The notes under the pieces: model-generated | Database searches by the model: none | What the model saw: the letters and a program-made list of their open reading frames with translations, nothing else | What the model was told of the DNA's origin: nothing | Translations under genes and position numbers: made by a program | Origin: Kerstersia gyiorum | GTDB lineage: Bacteria; Pseudomonadota; Gammaproteobacteria; Burkholderiales; Burkholderiaceae_B | NCBI RefSeq assembly: GCF_004216755.1 | Contig: NZ_SGWZ01000001.1 | Coordinates: 310,001 to 374,000 of the forward strand | Direction: 5' to 3' | Length of the DNA: 64,000 bases | In this document: piece by piece, positions 1-8,612 of the stretch | How the letters are laid out: each line of letters starts with the position of its first letter | Numbering within the stretch: the stretch's first letter is position 1

Positions 1-900
1 CAGATCCTGGCGGCTGCCGTCTTCCTGCCGCTGGCGCACTATATGCCGGACGAGGCCTTTAACAGCTGGGGCTGGCGGATTCCGTTCCTGCTGAGCTTCG
101 TCGTGATCATCCTGGGTTACGTGATACGCCGCAAGGTTGCCGAAACGCCGATCTTCCGTGCAGAAACCAAGGATGGCGCCCCGCCGCGTGCGCCTATCGT
201 GGAGGCCTTCAAGCACTACTGGCGCGACATGGTGCGCGTGGCTTGCATGGCGCTCATGAACGTCATTCCGGTGATCGCCACGATTTTCGGCGCCGCCTAC
301 GCGGTGCAGCCGGCCTATGGCATCGGTTTCGCGAAGGACGTCTACCTGTGGATTCCCGTGCTCGGTAACTGTCTGGCTGTCCTGATCATTCCGTTCGTGG
401 GCAACCTGTCCGACCGTATCGGCCGCCGTCCGCCTATCATCATCGGTGCCCTGGTGTCCGGCCTGCTGGCTTTCGCCTACCTGTATGCCATCAGCATCAA
501 GAGCGTGCCGCTGGCCATTACTTTCTCGCTGTTGATGTGGGGCGTGGTCTATCAGGGTTACAACGCCATCTTCCCGAGCTTCTTTCCCGAGCTGTTCCCG
601 GCCCGTACCCGTGTGTCGGCCATGGCGATTGCGCAGAACACTGGCACGACCATCTCGGCCCTGCTGCCTGCGCTGTTCACCATGGTGGCTCCGCCCGAGT
701 CGCGCAGTATTCCGATGATCGTCGGTTCCATCACGTTTGCCGTGACGGTGATCGCAGCCATGGCAGCCTGGACGGCGCGTGAAACCTATCGCATCCGCAG
801 TCAGGAACTGGGTGAGCCGGACGCCAAGCCGGTGCCCAAGGATGAATACGACCGCCTGCGTGCCCAGGCCATTGCCGAAGGGCGGGCTGCCAAGGGTTGA
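1..900 (+). CDS. MFS transporter, metabolite:H+ symporter (MHS) type, C-terminal part
   Basis: The reading frame is open from base 1, so the gene starts before the window; about 299 residues are present of the usual 430-450. The visible part starts near transmembrane segment 5-6, followed by a charged cytoplasmic loop (around KVAETPIFRAE) and the six C-terminal transmembrane segments. The loop motif GNLSDRIGRRP is the repeat of the MFS A-motif in the second half of the protein. The length of the central loop and the FPELFPARTR segment resemble the shikimate/alpha-ketoglutarate-type MHS symporters (ShiA, KgtP). Substrate cannot be read from sequence. A strong terminator follows 25 bp after the stop, so this is the end of its transcription unit. 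Confidence 0.85.
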   Translation, partial: QILAAAVFLPLAHYMPDEAFNSWGWRIPFLLSFVVIILGYVIRRKVAETPIFRAETKDGAPPRAPIVEAFKHYWRDMVRVACMALMNVIPVIATIFGAAYAVQPAYGIGFAKDVYLWIPVLGNCLAVLIIPFVGNLSDRIGRRPPIIIGALVSGLLAFAYLYAISIKSVPLAITFSLLMWGVVYQGYNAIFPSFFPELFPARTRVSAMAIAQNTGTTISALLPALFTMVAPPESRSIPMIVGSITFAVTVIAAMAAWTARETYRIRSQELGEPDAKPVPKDEYDRLRAQAIAEGRAAKG

Positions 901-924
901 AGCATGTCGTTGCCTGCATGAATG

Positions 925-956
925 AAGAGGCCAGCCGCGAGGCTGGCCTCTTTTTT
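925..956 (+). terminator. Rho-independent terminator after the MFS gene
   Basis: A perfect stem (GAGGCCAGCC paired with GGCTGGCCTC, loop GCGA), extended by A-T pairs, is followed directly by six T. It sits 25 bp after the MFS stop codon and would also separate it from the convergent IclR gene. Confidence 0.9.
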
Positions 957-1000
957 GCGCGCCGAGTGCGTGGAAGGTACCCGGGCGCGTGCGGGCAAGG

Positions 1001-1786
1001 CTAGGCCGGTCCGCGGCCCATCAAGGGTGATTCGCGGCTGGCCCGGCTCAGGGCTGCGGCGGTATCCAGGGCGGCGGGGATCAGCGCCTGCATCTCGTCG
1101 GTGGTGAAGCGGAAGGACGGGCCGGTAATGCACAGCGAACCCAGCGCATGGCCTCCGGCGGCGGCGAAGACCGGTACGGCCAGCGCGCTCATGCCGTTTT
1201 CGTTGGCATCGCATACGGTGGCGTAGCCCTGGGTACGCACGATGTCCAGGCGTGCCAGCACGTCCTGGATGGAGCGGGGGGCGCACGGCCCCTGGGCCGG
1301 TTCGGGGGCCAGGCCCTGCTCGGCGATCAGCCGTAGTGCCTGGTCTTCCGGCAGGGTAGCCAGCCATGCCAGGCCGGTTGCCGTGGCCGACAGGTTCACC
1401 ACGCAGCCGGGCCCTGGTTCGTAGCGCAGGCCGGGGCCCGCGCCCTGGGCCTTGGCAATCCAGATCAGTTGTTCACCGTTAACCAGCGCCAGGCGGGCCA
1501 GTTCGCCACTTTGCTGCGCAATGCGGTCCAGCGGGGGTTGCACGGCATCTGTCAGGCCGGTGGCTGCCAGGTAATCCAGGGCGATGGAAATGATCTTCAC
1601 GGTCAGGCAGAAGCGGCCATCATGCAGGTGGCTGACATAGCCCATCTGCTGCAGGTCGCCCAGCAGCCTGTGGATGGCTGTTTTGGGGATGGCAAGGGTT
1701 TCCGCGATTTCCGACATCGGCAGCCCATCGGGGGCGTGGGCCAGCAGTTCGACGACTCGCAGGGCTCGGTCGCGGGAGGGAAGCAT
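1001..1786 (-). CDS. IclR-family transcriptional regulator
   Basis: A 261-residue protein with an N-terminal winged helix-turn-helix (about residues 1-65; SEIAETLAIPKTAIHRLL is the recognition region) and a C-terminal IclR effector-binding domain (SALAVPVFAAAGGHALGSLCITGP is the typical core). It is transcribed away from the tctCBA operon that starts 285 bp upstream, the usual arrangement of a local regulator and its target. An in-frame ATG at 1819 would add 11 residues; the start at 1786 (MLPSRDRA) gives the normal family N-terminus and was preferred. Effector unknown; the transporter suggests a carboxylate. Confidence 0.88.
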   Translation of the reverse strand: MLPSRDRALRVVELLAHAPDGLPMSEIAETLAIPKTAIHRLLGDLQQMGYVSHLHDGRFCLTVKIISIALDYLAATGLTDAVQPPLDRIAQQSGELARLALVNGEQLIWIAKAQGAGPGLRYEPGPGCVVNLSATATGLAWLATLPEDQALRLIAEQGLAPEPAQGPCAPRSIQDVLARLDIVRTQGYATVCDANENGMSALAVPVFAAAGGHALGSLCITGPSFRFTTDEMQALIPAALDTAAALSRASRESPLMGRGPA

Positions 1787-2071
1787 GTGCAACGATCCTA
1801 TCAAATAAGGCTTTCTCACAGCGGAGAAACGGCATCTTACGTATGCGGTCCGGCGTTTTGCAAGGCTGTGTGGCGGAAGTCTGATGGCGGCAGCGCCGCA
1901 CGCGGCGCTATCCGCTCAAGCTGAAAATACGCTGAATTAGGGCAATCCCGGATGGTTGCTTGGGTGAATCTTGTTTCAAATAGAATCCAATTCCAAATAT
2001 TAACAAGGTTCCGCTTCCATCGGTATCCAGGCGGCGAGCCATTACATGCAAAGGGGATGAGAGGAATGGCA
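1787..2071. promoter_or_regulatory. Divergent promoter region between IclR gene and tctC
   Basis: This 285-bp divergent intergenic region becomes clearly AT-rich from about 1925 to 2015, which is where the tct promoter is expected. It contains the short inverted repeat GAATCCAATTC (1983-1993) inside the run TTTCAAATAGAATCCAATTC, a plausible but unproven IclR-type operator. No gene is seen here. Confidence 0.4.
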
Positions 2072-3076
2072 ATGTTCAAACGCTGTTTGGGCGCATTTGC
2101 GCTGGCCGGTATCCTGGGCGCGGCCGCTGCGCCGGCACAGGCCGATGATTATCCGCGCCGTGACATTACGGCCATCGTGCCATGGGGGGCCGGGGGTGCC
2201 ACCGACGTGGCCATGCGCGCGCTGGCGCCGCTGGCCGAGGACGAACTGGGCAAGAAGCTGGTGATCCAGAACCGCACAGGCGGATCGGGCGCAGTGGGGG
2301 CGAACTTCGTGCTGCGCCAGCAGCCCGACGGCTATACCGTGCTGATGGCGGCCGAGCCCCAGGCGCTGTTCCGCGTCTTGAATCTGGCGCCATTCGACTT
2401 CCAGGAGTTCACGCCGATCAATATCGTGTCGATCAACGACTCCATCCTGCTGGTGGCCAATCCCAAGGTGCCTGCCAATACCACGCAGGAGCTGTTCGAC
2501 TACGTCAAGGCCAACCCGAAGAAGCTCAAACAGTACATCGCGGGCCAGGGGACAGTGCCGTTTACGATCAACGCGATGATCAACGATGTCACGCCGTTTG
2601 AAACGACGCTGGTGCCGTTCGACGGGGACGGCCCTGCCATTGCGGCGCTGCAGGGGGGCCATGCCGACATCGGCTTCATTGCCTCGGGCGCAGTGCTGGA
2701 GCACGTCAAGGCCGGACGACTGAAAGCGCTGGGCGTGTTGCGCACCGAACCGTTCGGCGACATTCCTCCGATGACCGAAGCACCGGCGCTGGCTGGCCTG
2801 GAGCGGCACCTGCCCTGGGGGCCGTTCTACGGCGTATTCGTCCGCAAGGAAACGCCTGACGCGGTCAAGGCAAAGCTTTCCGATGCATTTGCCAAGGCTG
2901 CCGCGTCCCCGGATTACCTCAAGTTCAACGAGGACCGCGGCACGCGCGTCCTGAACCTGAGCGGCGCCGAGGCCCAGGATTTCCTCGACAAGTGGCAATC
3001 CACCACGGCCTGGTTGTATGACTCGGTCGGCGCTGCCAAAACCAGCCCCGAAGCCCTGGGCATTCCGAAACCCTGA
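2072..3076 (+). CDS. tctC: Bug/TctC-family periplasmic substrate-binding protein of a tripartite tricarboxylate transporter
   Basis: About 334 residues, with a signal peptide (MFKRCLGAFALAG... cleavage after AQA) and a TctC domain filling the rest. Family hallmarks are the N-terminal IVPWGAGGATD loop and the IQNRTGGSGAVGANFV segment, which form the ligand pocket in Bug proteins. It should bind a carboxylate in the periplasm and hand it to the TctB/TctA pair encoded downstream. Start chosen at 2072 because GAGGA lies 6 bp upstream; ATGs at 2057 and 2066 are in frame but badly spaced from a ribosome site. A perfect hairpin lies between this gene and tctB. The substrate is unknown. Confidence 0.9.
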   Translation: MFKRCLGAFALAGILGAAAAPAQADDYPRRDITAIVPWGAGGATDVAMRALAPLAEDELGKKLVIQNRTGGSGAVGANFVLRQQPDGYTVLMAAEPQALFRVLNLAPFDFQEFTPINIVSINDSILLVANPKVPANTTQELFDYVKANPKKLKQYIAGQGTVPFTINAMINDVTPFETTLVPFDGDGPAIAALQGGHADIGFIASGAVLEHVKAGRLKALGVLRTEPFGDIPPMTEAPALAGLERHLPWGPFYGVFVRKETPDAVKAKLSDAFAKAAASPDYLKFNEDRGTRVLNLSGAEAQDFLDKWQSTTAWLYDSVGAAKTSPEALGIPKP

Positions 3077-3149
3077 GCCTGGCTTTGCGGCCGTGCTCGC
3101 CATGCCTGGCGGGCGCTGTCGCCTGTGTTCCGGCAACAGGCCAGCAGCC

Positions 3150-3182
3150 CATCCGGCAAGTGCATCGAACGCTTGCCGGATG
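3150..3182 (+). other. Perfect stem-loop between tctC and tctB
   Basis: An 11-bp perfect inverted repeat (CATCCGGCAAG with CTTGCCGGATG, 11-nt loop) without a T-run lies in the tctC-tctB gap. Such hairpins after binding-protein genes are known to stabilise the upstream mRNA or attenuate the downstream part, giving excess binding protein; that role is inferred here. Confidence 0.6.
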
Positions 3183-3216
3183 TCTTGTCTGGTCGCCCGG
3201 AAAAGAGAGATATCTG

Positions 3217-3702
3217 ATGAAGCAACAAGCACAACGCCAGGCAGGCGAACTGGTATTCGTCGTCCTGCTGCTGGGACTCGCAGTCTTCCTGTTGTGGCAC
3301 GCCTACGAGATTTCCGGCTTTGAATCGCTGGCGTCCGCCGGTTCGTTCCCGATGGCTGCCGCTTTCCTGATGGTGGTCTGCGCGCTGCAATTCGTCTGGC
3401 GCGCCTTCAAGGCAAAGCCGGTGTTCAGCGGCTCCGTGGTCGCGGTCTTCCGCAGCAAGGTACTGCCGCCCGTCGTGCTGTGGGTCAGCCTGGCCATGCT
3501 GGTCTATATGGTGCTGATGGAGCGCATGGGCTTTCTGGCGTCGTCCTACCTGTTCCTGGTAAGCACCATGCTGCTGCTGGGCAGCCGGCGGTTATGGATC
3601 ACGCTGCTGGTTCCGGCGGTATTCCTGGGCGTGATCCATCTGGTATTCGAAACGCTCTTCTCCGTCATCCTGCCGGCCGGAACCTGGTGGCAAGGAGCCT
3701 GA
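3217..3702 (+). CDS. tctB: TctB-family small membrane subunit of the tripartite tricarboxylate transporter
   Basis: A 161-residue membrane protein with four predicted transmembrane segments (about residues 12-30, 45-65, 80-105, 110-150), the normal size and topology of TctB. It is expected to form the inner-membrane complex with TctA. The start at 3217 (MKQQAQRQ) follows AAAAGAGAGA; the open frame extends 44 codons further upstream, but that part covers the tctC-tctB hairpin and lacks a start context. The stop lies 1 bp before the tctA ATG, so translation is probably coupled. Confidence 0.85.
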   Translation: MKQQAQRQAGELVFVVLLLGLAVFLLWHAYEISGFESLASAGSFPMAAAFLMVVCALQFVWRAFKAKPVFSGSVVAVFRSKVLPPVVLWVSLAMLVYMVLMERMGFLASSYLFLVSTMLLLGSRRLWITLLVPAVFLGVIHLVFETLFSVILPAGTWWQGA

Positions 3703-3703
3703 A

Positions 3704-5212
3704 ATGAATGATGCTCTGCAATATTTCCTGATTTCCTGGACGGACCCCAAGCTGCTGATGATGGCAGCCATAGGCACGTTCGCGGGCATCTACATTGGTG
3801 CGATTCCCGGGCTGTCGGTCACCATGGCCGTTTCCATCCTGATTTCCTTCACCTTCAAGTGGCCGGTGAATGAAGCCCTGGTCTTGATCGCCGGTATCTA
3901 CCTGGGCGGTGTCTATGGCGGTTCGCGCGCGTCCATCCTGTTGAACATTCCTGGCGGTCCGGCACAGATCGCCACCTCGCTGGACGGTTACCCCATTGCC
4001 AAGCGTGGCGAGGCTGGGCTGGCCATCGGCCTGACGACGGTCGTGTCGGTGATCGGCGGTTTCATCGCCATCGCCGTGCTGGCCATTGCCGCGCCCGTCG
4101 TGTCGGAGTTCGCGCTGACCTTCGGGCCGCGTGAATACCTGCTGCTGGCTGCCTGGGGCCTGTTGCTGGTGGGCAGCCTGTCTGGCGGGTCGCTGTCCAA
4201 GGGCATGTTCGCCGGAGCGTTGGGCGTGCTGATCGGTTCGGTGGGGCTGGACCCCTTGACGGCACAACCGCGCTTTACGTTCGGCAGCCTGGAACTGACC
4301 GCCGGAATTTCCTACATCGCGGCGATGATCGGTTTCTTCGGGGTAGCGGAAATCCTGGCGCAGCTGCATGAATTGCATGTGAAGACGGTCAAGCAGAATG
4401 TCAGCAAGGTCATTCCGCCCTGGAAAATGATCCGCAAGTACCTGCCGCTGACGGTGCGCAGTTCTGCCGTGGGCATAGGCGTGGGCGTCCTGCCCGGCGC
4501 GGGCGGGGATATTGCGGCGCTGATGGCCTATGACCATGCCCGCCGGGTGGTGAAGAATCCGGAAGTGCCATTCGGCCAAGGTGCCTACGAAGGGATTGTC
4601 GCGCCGGAAACCGCCAACAATTCAGCCGTTCCTGCGGCCTATATTCCCATGCTGACGCTGGGCATTCCCGGCGATGCCGTGACGGCCATCATTATCGGGG
4701 CGCTCTACATCCATGGCCTCAAGCCCGGCCCCATGCTGATGATAGAAACGCCGCACCTGTTCTGGTTCACGGTGGGCAGCCTCGTGCTGGCCAACATCTT
4801 CCTGCTCATTTTCGGGCTGTCCGGCATCAAGCTGTTTGCCAAGGTGGTCGAAACGCCCAAGCGTATCCTGCTGCCTATCATCCTGGTGCTGTCCGTGGTG
4901 GGGGCTTACTCCATCAACAACAACCCGATGGATGTGTACTGGATGCTGGGCTTTGGCGTACTGGGCTATTTCCTGAAAATCTACGGCTTCCAGGTCGGGC
5001 CGGTGATCCTCGGCATGGTGCTGGGGCCGCTGATGGACCGCTCATATCGCCAGGCCATGCTGTCGGCCGGTGAAAACCCGGGAGAGTTCCTGATGGGTTT
5101 CGTCACTTCGCCGCTATCGGCGGGCATTGCACTGGCGCTGCTGTTCACCATTGTGTCGCAAACACAGTGGTGGAAGCGCCGTCGCAGCGGACACCGGCCG
5201 CTGCCGGCCTGA
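3704..5212 (+). CDS. tctA: TctA-family large membrane subunit of the tripartite tricarboxylate transporter
   Basis: 502 residues with about 11-12 hydrophobic segments, the usual size for TctA. The duplicated TctA signature is visible: GAIPGLSVTMAVSILISFTF near residue 30 and the GVLPGAGGDIAALMAYD repeat near residue 262, along with APETANNSAVPAAYIPMLTLGIPG near residue 300. These conserved loops form the substrate path in the inner membrane. It is the last gene of the tctCBA operon; an 11-bp hairpin follows about 38 bp later. Substrate is undetermined; the operon is probably controlled by the divergent IclR protein. Confidence 0.93.
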   Translation: MNDALQYFLISWTDPKLLMMAAIGTFAGIYIGAIPGLSVTMAVSILISFTFKWPVNEALVLIAGIYLGGVYGGSRASILLNIPGGPAQIATSLDGYPIAKRGEAGLAIGLTTVVSVIGGFIAIAVLAIAAPVVSEFALTFGPREYLLLAAWGLLLVGSLSGGSLSKGMFAGALGVLIGSVGLDPLTAQPRFTFGSLELTAGISYIAAMIGFFGVAEILAQLHELHVKTVKQNVSKVIPPWKMIRKYLPLTVRSSAVGIGVGVLPGAGGDIAALMAYDHARRVVKNPEVPFGQGAYEGIVAPETANNSAVPAAYIPMLTLGIPGDAVTAIIIGALYIHGLKPGPMLMIETPHLFWFTVGSLVLANIFLLIFGLSGIKLFAKVVETPKRILLPIILVLSVVGAYSINNNPMDVYWMLGFGVLGYFLKIYGFQVGPVILGMVLGPLMDRSYRQAMLSAGENPGEFLMGFVTSPLSAGIALALLFTIVSQTQWWKRRRSGHRPLPA

Positions 5213-5757
5213 GCCTTGCAGGCGCCTGGCCGCTTGCGGCCGGCGGCCAGCCACTGCCAGGCATGGGCTGGCAGTGGCGTCTCCGCCACGGTCAGTTCCC
5301 AGGCTTGCTTGTGAAGATATCCACAAGCCTGCTACGATATCCGCATCTGCAGCAGCCGCCCATTGCCCATCCGCGCAATTCTGGCGGCTGTGTAGTTTCT
5401 GCCCTCCGGTTCACCGTCTTCCTCTTTCCGTTCTTCCGGTTCCCGTGTCTGCGCTTGCGGTTCGCCGCTCTTCGACTTCGTTCAAACATCGTTATGCCGG
5501 CCGTGGCAGGTTCACGCCGGGCGTTGTTGCGCAAACTCGCTGGTGGCCGGAAGACCCGCAGGAACTGGCGTTCCGCTCCACCTTTGCCCGTGCCAAGCCC
5601 GGCTGACGCGCCACGCGCGACCTGCCGTGGCGCCTTGCTGGCGTCATTCCCCTGATTCGCTGCCGCCGGCCTGGATGCCGGGCCTGGGCCGCTTATTCTC
5701 GCAAGCACATCTATGGGCTGCCATTTCGCACAGGCGCGATGCGGCAGCACGGGCACT
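5213..5757. other. 545-bp intergenic region after tctA
   Basis: No convincing gene. It begins with an 11-bp perfect hairpin (5250-5278), then a smaller stem GCTTGTG/CACAAGC (5307-5313 with 5322-5328), then a strongly pyrimidine-rich top-strand stretch (about 5400-5490). Frames open here lack ribosome sites and typical codon use. The promoter of the beta-solenoid gene should lie in the last part. I looked for a cobalamin-type leader and found no matching core. Confidence 0.5.
5250..5278 (+). terminator. Hairpin after tctA, possible terminator
   Basis: An 11-bp perfect stem (GCCACTGCCAG with CTGGCAGTGGC, 7-nt loop) lies 38 bp after the tctA stop. No T-run follows, so intrinsic termination is uncertain; it may instead protect the mRNA end. 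Confidence 0.45.
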
Positions 5758-6627
5758 ATGCAACTCACCAAGAATTTCGTCAAAGCCAAGCAACCCTGCG
5801 CCGCCGGCTATCGCTGGTTCATCCGTGATCACAATGGGCAGGGGGAATACCAGCAATTGCTTGATGCGCTGGTGGCCGCGGGCCGCATCGAGGACGCCTG
5901 CTGGTTGCTGGATCAATTCGGTCCCATAGATGCCGTGCGCAGCGTCGACGCGGTGGAAGCCAATGCGATGATTTTCGCGGGCGACCTGATCGTGCGCCAG
6001 GGCATAGAAGTCGATGCGATCGTGCGTACCGGACGCAGTATCCGCACGCAGGGCAGCATCCGCGCGGATATCGTGCAGGCGGGGGGCGATGTCATGGCCG
6101 AGGGCGGTATCCGCTGCGCGGGCGATATGCGCGTGACGGGGGATGTGAAGGCCGGCTGGGGCCTGGAAGTGGGCGGCAAGCTGCAATGCGGCGGCCAGTT
6201 GCGTGCGCAGTGGGATTTCAATGTGACGGGCGAGGCCCAGGTGGGCGGCGATCTGCAGGTCGGGGCGGATCTTGAAGCCGGCGCCGGCCTGGTTTGCCAG
6301 CAGGGCGTCAAGGTGGGCGGCAGGATTGCGGTGGCGGGTTCCCTGAAGATCACGCGCGGTTTGATTGCCGGTGCAGGCATCGACGTGGCGGATTACCTGG
6401 ATGCCGGCTGGGGCATCAAGGCTGGGGATGACATCCGCGCCGGTAGTGCCATCCGCGCCGGGGAAGGCATAGAAACCCCCGGGATACTGGAAGCCGGCGA
6501 AGGCCATGGCGTCTATGCGGGCCTCTGCGTGCGTTTCGACGCCTGGGATGTGTCGGCTCGCGTGCAGGCCATGCGCCGTCCGGCGGAACTGATCAGTGGC
6601 TACTGGGTGGAACTGGACGCTGCCTGA
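5758..6627 (+). CDS. Repetitive beta-solenoid protein, bactofilin/hexapeptide-like, function unknown
   Basis: 289 residues. Residues 1-60 form a small globular part (YRWFIRDHNGQGEYQQLL...); about 75-265 consist of glycine-rich 5-6-residue steps such as GGDLQVGADLEAGAGL, GDMRVTGDVKAGWGLEVGG and AGDDIRAGSAIRAGEG, in which hydrophobic residues alternate regularly. This periodicity is what parallel beta-helix or polymer-forming (bactofilin-like) proteins show. There is no signal peptide or membrane segment, so it is probably cytosolic. The start at 5758 is chosen because the conserved-looking globular part begins there; the ribosome site is weak. It is convergent with queC, 30 bp apart. No enzymatic motif was recognised. 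Confidence 0.6.
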   Translation: MQLTKNFVKAKQPCAAGYRWFIRDHNGQGEYQQLLDALVAAGRIEDACWLLDQFGPIDAVRSVDAVEANAMIFAGDLIVRQGIEVDAIVRTGRSIRTQGSIRADIVQAGGDVMAEGGIRCAGDMRVTGDVKAGWGLEVGGKLQCGGQLRAQWDFNVTGEAQVGGDLQVGADLEAGAGLVCQQGVKVGGRIAVAGSLKITRGLIAGAGIDVADYLDAGWGIKAGDDIRAGSAIRAGEGIETPGILEAGEGHGVYAGLCVRFDAWDVSARVQAMRRPAELISGYWVELDAA

Positions 6628-6657
6628 GCGGCGTCCAGCGACGTCTCGCGGTGGTTG

Positions 6658-7386
6658 TCAGGCGGCCAGCCGGTTGGCCGCCCAGCGCACATAGCCGCGT
6701 GCCCGCAAGGTGCAGGCCGGGCAGCTGCCGCAGCCGTAGCCCCAGCTGTGCAGGGTGTCGCGGGTGCCCAGGTAGCAGGTATGGGATTCCTGGCGGATGG
6801 TTTCCACCAGCACGTCGCCGCCCAGGCGCCAGGCCAGATCCCAGATTTCCGTCTTGTCCAGCCACATCAGCGGGGTTTCGATGGTGAGCTGTCGGTCTAT
6901 GCCCAGGCTGAGCGCCACTTGCAGGGCTTTCATGGTGTTGTCGCGGCAATCGGGATAGCCGGAATAGTCGGCTTCCGTCATGCCGCCGATGAGCACATTC
7001 AGGTTGCGCCGGTAGGCCAGGGCCGCCGCCAGCGTCAGGAACAGTAGATTGCGCCCGGGTACGAAGGTATTGGGCAGGCCATCAGCCTGCATGGTGATGG
7101 CGACGTCATCCGTCATGGCGGTCTGGCCCAGGTGCCGGAAAAAGTCTACCGGCAGCAGATGGTCTTCCGCCAGGCGCGGTGCCCAGTCCGGATTCATGTC
7201 GGCGACGAGCGTGCGCAGCCGGGTACGGCAGTCGAGTTCCACCCGGTGGCGCTGACCGTAGTCGAAGCCCAGGGTCTCGACATGCTGATAGCGGCTCAGC
7301 GCCCATGCCAGGCAAGTGGCCGAATCCTGTCCTCCCGAGAAGAGAACCAGTGCGCGTTTTTCCCGGAGAGGAATCATGTTTGTCAT
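6658..7386 (-). CDS. queC: 7-cyano-7-deazaguanine (preQ0) synthase
   Basis: 242 residues, normal for QueC. The ATP-binding P-loop of the N-type pyrophosphatase fold is SGGQDS (residues 17-22), and the C-terminal zinc site is visible as the cysteine cluster CGSCPAC preceded by another Cys in SHTCYLG. QueC converts 7-carboxy-7-deazaguanine, ammonia and ATP to preQ0 in queuosine biosynthesis in the cytosol. AGGAT lies just upstream of the ATG on the minus strand. No other queuosine gene is in the window. I looked for a preQ1 riboswitch in the AT-rich leader and did not find its core motifs. Confidence 0.95.
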   Translation of the reverse strand: MTNMIPLREKRALVLFSGGQDSATCLAWALSRYQHVETLGFDYGQRHRVELDCRTRLRTLVADMNPDWAPRLAEDHLLPVDFFRHLGQTAMTDDVAITMQADGLPNTFVPGRNLLFLTLAAALAYRRNLNVLIGGMTEADYSGYPDCRDNTMKALQVALSLGIDRQLTIETPLMWLDKTEIWDLAWRLGGDVLVETIRQESHTCYLGTRDTLHSWGYGCGSCPACTLRARGYVRWAANRLAA

Positions 7387-7680
7387 CCTAGGATTATCTT
7401 CACATTTTTTGGTTTATTTTAGCTGAAACTACTTATATGGGCGCATCCGGTTTGGCAGCCGCCGCCGGCCTGCCGCGCCGTGTACGGGCAACGCATGGCT
7501 GGCGCTGCGCCGGGTTTGCGCTTCGTGGTGTAATGGCCCTGTTTTCCAGGCAGAAGTGTCAACAGGGCCCCAGGCACGCTGGCGCGGAAAACCAACCAGG
7601 GGGCGTTGGCGCCCGCACTGGCGGCAGGCAGCCGCCAGTGGCAGGCGACGCCCTGGGCAGGTTCCCTCAAGGCGACGTAC
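7387..7680. promoter_or_regulatory. Divergent region between queC and oppB
   Basis: A 294-bp divergent region. The part next to queC (about 7390-7440) is strikingly AT-rich against its surroundings and should contain the queC promoter on the minus strand. The part next to oppB is GC-rich with the ribosome site AAGGCGA before the oppB ATG. No gene is seen. Confidence 0.4.
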
Positions 7681-8607
7681 ATGGTTCTTTATATTTTCAG
7701 GCGGTTGCTGCAGGCCGTGCCCACGCTGCTGCTCGTCATTACTCTCTCTTTCTTCCTGATGCGGCTGGCACCCGGCGGGCCGTTCGACAGCGACATCCAG
7801 GCGCCACCGGAAATCGAGGCGAACCTGAAGGCGGCCTATCACCTGGACCAGCCGCTGCTGACGCAGTACTTCCTTTATCTGGGCAACCTGGCGCAAGGCG
7901 ATCTCGGGCCTTCGTTCAAGTATCGCGACCGCAGCGTCAATGACCTGATCGCGACCGGCTTTCCCGTGAGCGCGCGCCTCGGGCTGTGGGCCATGGCGCT
8001 GGCGCTGTTGGTGGGTGTGCCGCTGGGCATCTGGGCCGCTATGCGCCATAACCGGGCGACCGACCATGCGGTCATGGGGGTGGCGCTGGCCGGCATTGCT
8101 ATCCCTAATTTCGTCGTCGCTCCGGTCTTGGCGCTGCTGTTCAGCGTGACCCTGGGTTGGTTGCCGGCCGGAGGTTGGGGGGACGGCCAGTGGCGCTACA
8201 TCCTGCTGCCCGTCGTGGCGCTGGCGATTCCGCAAGTCGCGTATATCGCCAGGCTGATGCGCGGCAGCATGATAGAGACCATGAACAGCCCGCATATCCG
8301 CACGGCACGCGCCAAGGGCCTGTCGGCCATTGAGGTGGTGCTGCATCATGCCCTGCGCCCGGCGCTGGCGCCATTGCTGTCCTATCTCGGGCCGGCCATG
8401 GTGGGCATCGTGACGGGGTCGGTGGTGATCGAGCAGATTTTCGGGCTGCCCGGCATCGGCCGCTATTTTGTCCAGGCGGCGCTCAGCCGCGATTACACGC
8501 TGGTCATGGGCGTCGTGGTGTTCTACGGCGTGCTGATCGTGCTGTTCAACCTGCTGGTGGATTTGCTGTATGGCCTGCTCAATCCGCAGATACGCTATGA
8601 GGACTGA
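7681..8607 (+). CDS. oppB: Dipeptide/oligopeptide ABC transporter permease, OppB/DppB type
   Basis: 308 residues, six transmembrane segments, and the classical N-terminus (FRRLLQAVPTLLLVITLSFF, then PGGPF) of OppB/DppB. The binding-protein-dependent transport domain shows the EAA-type loop ARAKGLSAIEVVLHHALRPAL near residue 205, which docks to the ATPase. The start at 7681 (MVLYIFRR) follows AAGGCGA; an upstream in-frame ATG would add 25 unlikely residues. It is the first gene of oppB-oppC-oppDF-ykgJ. Unlike typical opp/dpp operons there is no binding-protein gene in front; the nearest candidate is at 17060. Confidence 0.92.
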   Translation: MVLYIFRRLLQAVPTLLLVITLSFFLMRLAPGGPFDSDIQAPPEIEANLKAAYHLDQPLLTQYFLYLGNLAQGDLGPSFKYRDRSVNDLIATGFPVSARLGLWAMALALLVGVPLGIWAAMRHNRATDHAVMGVALAGIAIPNFVVAPVLALLFSVTLGWLPAGGWGDGQWRYILLPVVALAIPQVAYIARLMRGSMIETMNSPHIRTARAKGLSAIEVVLHHALRPALAPLLSYLGPAMVGIVTGSVVIEQIFGLPGIGRYFVQAALSRDYTLVMGVVVFYGVLIVLFNLLVDLLYGLLNPQIRYED

Positions 8608-8612
8608 CGCAT

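Noticed and set aside
2042..3232. 396-codon open frame opposite tctC
   Set aside because: Antisense shadow; low-complexity Arg/Gly/Gln translation without domain or start site.
5167..5655. Open frames in the gap after tctA
   Set aside because: They overlap each other in several frames, have no ribosome sites and no recognisable protein features.
5380..5757. Possible cobalamin or other riboswitch before the beta-solenoid gene
   Set aside because: GACCTGCC-like fragments occur, but the rest of the B12 core is missing and the gene product has no link to cobalamin.
7387..7440. Possible preQ1 riboswitch in the queC leader
   Set aside because: The leader is AT-rich, but I could not find the pairing and A-rich tail of preQ1-I nor the preQ1-II pattern.
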